The notes under the pieces: generated by a model
The model's database searches: none
Seen by the model: only the letters and a program-made list of their open reading frames with translations
What the model was told of the DNA's origin: nothing
Made by a program: the position numbers and the translations under genes
NCBI RefSeq assembly: GCF_033449965.1
Contig: NZ_CP137761.1
Location: 1,054,001-1,118,000 of the forward strand
From: Bacillus sp. T3
GTDB taxonomy: Bacteria; Bacillota; Bacilli; Bacillales; Cytobacillaceae
Length of the DNA stretch: 64,000 nucleotides
Direction of reading: 5' to 3'
In this document: positions 63,730 to 64,000 of the stretch, one piece after another
How positions within the stretch are numbered: position 1 is the stretch's first letter
Layout: each line of letters opens with the position of its first letter

Positions 63730-63747
63730 GATTAGGAGGAATAAGAA

Positions 63748-64000
63748 ATGTCTGATCATCCAATTCAAGGACTAATGACTACAGCTATGGAAAATTTAAA
63801 AGAAATGATTGACGTCAATACGATTATTGGCGATCCGGTTGAAACCCAGGATGGAAGTGTCATATTAACGGTTTCAAAGGTTGGATTTGGCTTTGCAGCA
63901 GGTGGTAGTGAATTTATTCTTGATAACGGAGGTTCTGGATCTGGATCCGGTTCAGGTTCCAGGGGCGGCAAGGATTCACAACAAAGTAAAGGCGGATCTC
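63748..64000 (+). CDS. ytfJ: Spore protein YtfJ/GerW family (partial)
   Basis: The first 84 residues are present; the window ends inside the gene. HPIQGLMTTAMENLKEMIDV and VNTIIGDPVETQDGSVILTV, then KVGFGFAAGGSEF are family-typical. A Gly-Ser run (GSGSGSGS) forms a flexible loop. YtfJ is a sporulation protein related to GerW. AGGAGGA precedes the ATG. Confidence 0.92.
   Translation, partial: MSDHPIQGLMTTAMENLKEMIDVNTIIGDPVETQDGSVILTVSKVGFGFAAGGSEFILDNGGSGSGSGSGSRGGKDSQQSKGGS

Noticed and set aside
1..64000. Defence, phage, toxin-antitoxin or secondary metabolite system
   Set aside because: Every larger frame could be assigned to housekeeping, sporulation or respiration; no nuclease, integrase, transposase or biosynthetic cluster was found.

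Overview
The window is low-GC Gram-positive chromosome from a spore-forming member of the Bacillaceae. Gene content and order follow the Bacillus subtilis 'yt' region: leuS, ytgP, pepV, dat, ytmP, trmB, ytpPQ, sftA, murC, ytxGHJ, aroA, ccpA, acuCBA/acsA, tyrS, rpsD, ytrP, refZ, hisJ, ezrA, nifS, thiI, sspA, ytcI, sppA, yteJ, ytfI, ytfJ. Sporulation genes (cse60, sspA, ytfJ) are present. A pentaheme nitrite reductase operon suggests one of the nitrate-ammonifying soil Bacillus/Neobacillus types; that placement is inference. No phage, insertion sequence, CRISPR array, tRNA, rRNA or recognisable defence system is visible.

Layout. 1-7.9 kb: two small genes, then the main accessory module. This is an operon for respiratory nitrite ammonification: an exported protein of unknown function, CcmF, a CcmH-like protein, two small membrane proteins, a ResA/CcmG-like thioredoxin, NrfH and NrfA. 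It follows a perfect Fnr-type operator (TGTGA-N6-TCACA) whose centre lies 41.5 bp before the predicted start of transcription. Same-orientation copies of one intergenic repeat lie on both sides. 8-20 kb: an MFS transporter, T-box-controlled leuS, rhodanese, Cse60, a flavoprotein, a YtgP flippase, an rRNA pseudouridine synthase, PepV and D-amino-acid transaminase. 20-30 kb: ThpR, pullulanase, YtmP, TrmB, a glutamyl aminopeptidase, ITPase-like DUF84, YtpP and YtpQ, with two candidate structured RNAs. 30-37 kb: SftA, MurC, an M29 aminopeptidase, YtxG/H/J. 37-44 kb: AroA, CcpA, and the divergent acuABC/acsA locus around a cre box. 44-64 kb: a class A PBP, T-box tyrS, rpsD, a GAF-GGDEF protein, RefZ, HisJ, EzrA, cysteine desulfurase and ThiI, SspA, an acyl-CoA synthetase, SppA, YteJ, YtfI and the start of YtfJ.

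How the genes work together. The nrf module should reduce nitrite to ammonium at the outer face of the membrane, with electrons from menaquinol through NrfH. The upstream CcmF/CcmH/ResA-like genes look like a dedicated haem ligation set, probably needed for the CXXCK haem of NrfA. CcpA, encoded 2.6 kb from the cre box that overlaps the acuA -35, likely represses acetate use.

A striking cross-cutting feature is that eight genes are broken by a single-base lesion: resA-like, leuS, the HI0933 flavoprotein, ytgP, pullulanase, M42 peptidase, M29 aminopeptidase and the PBP. At seven of these, the base change that restores the conserved protein also restores, or lies directly beside, the tetramer CCGG. 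This points to systematic sequencing error at a modified CCGG motif rather than eight real pseudogenes. At least four families of non-coding intergenic repeats are also present.
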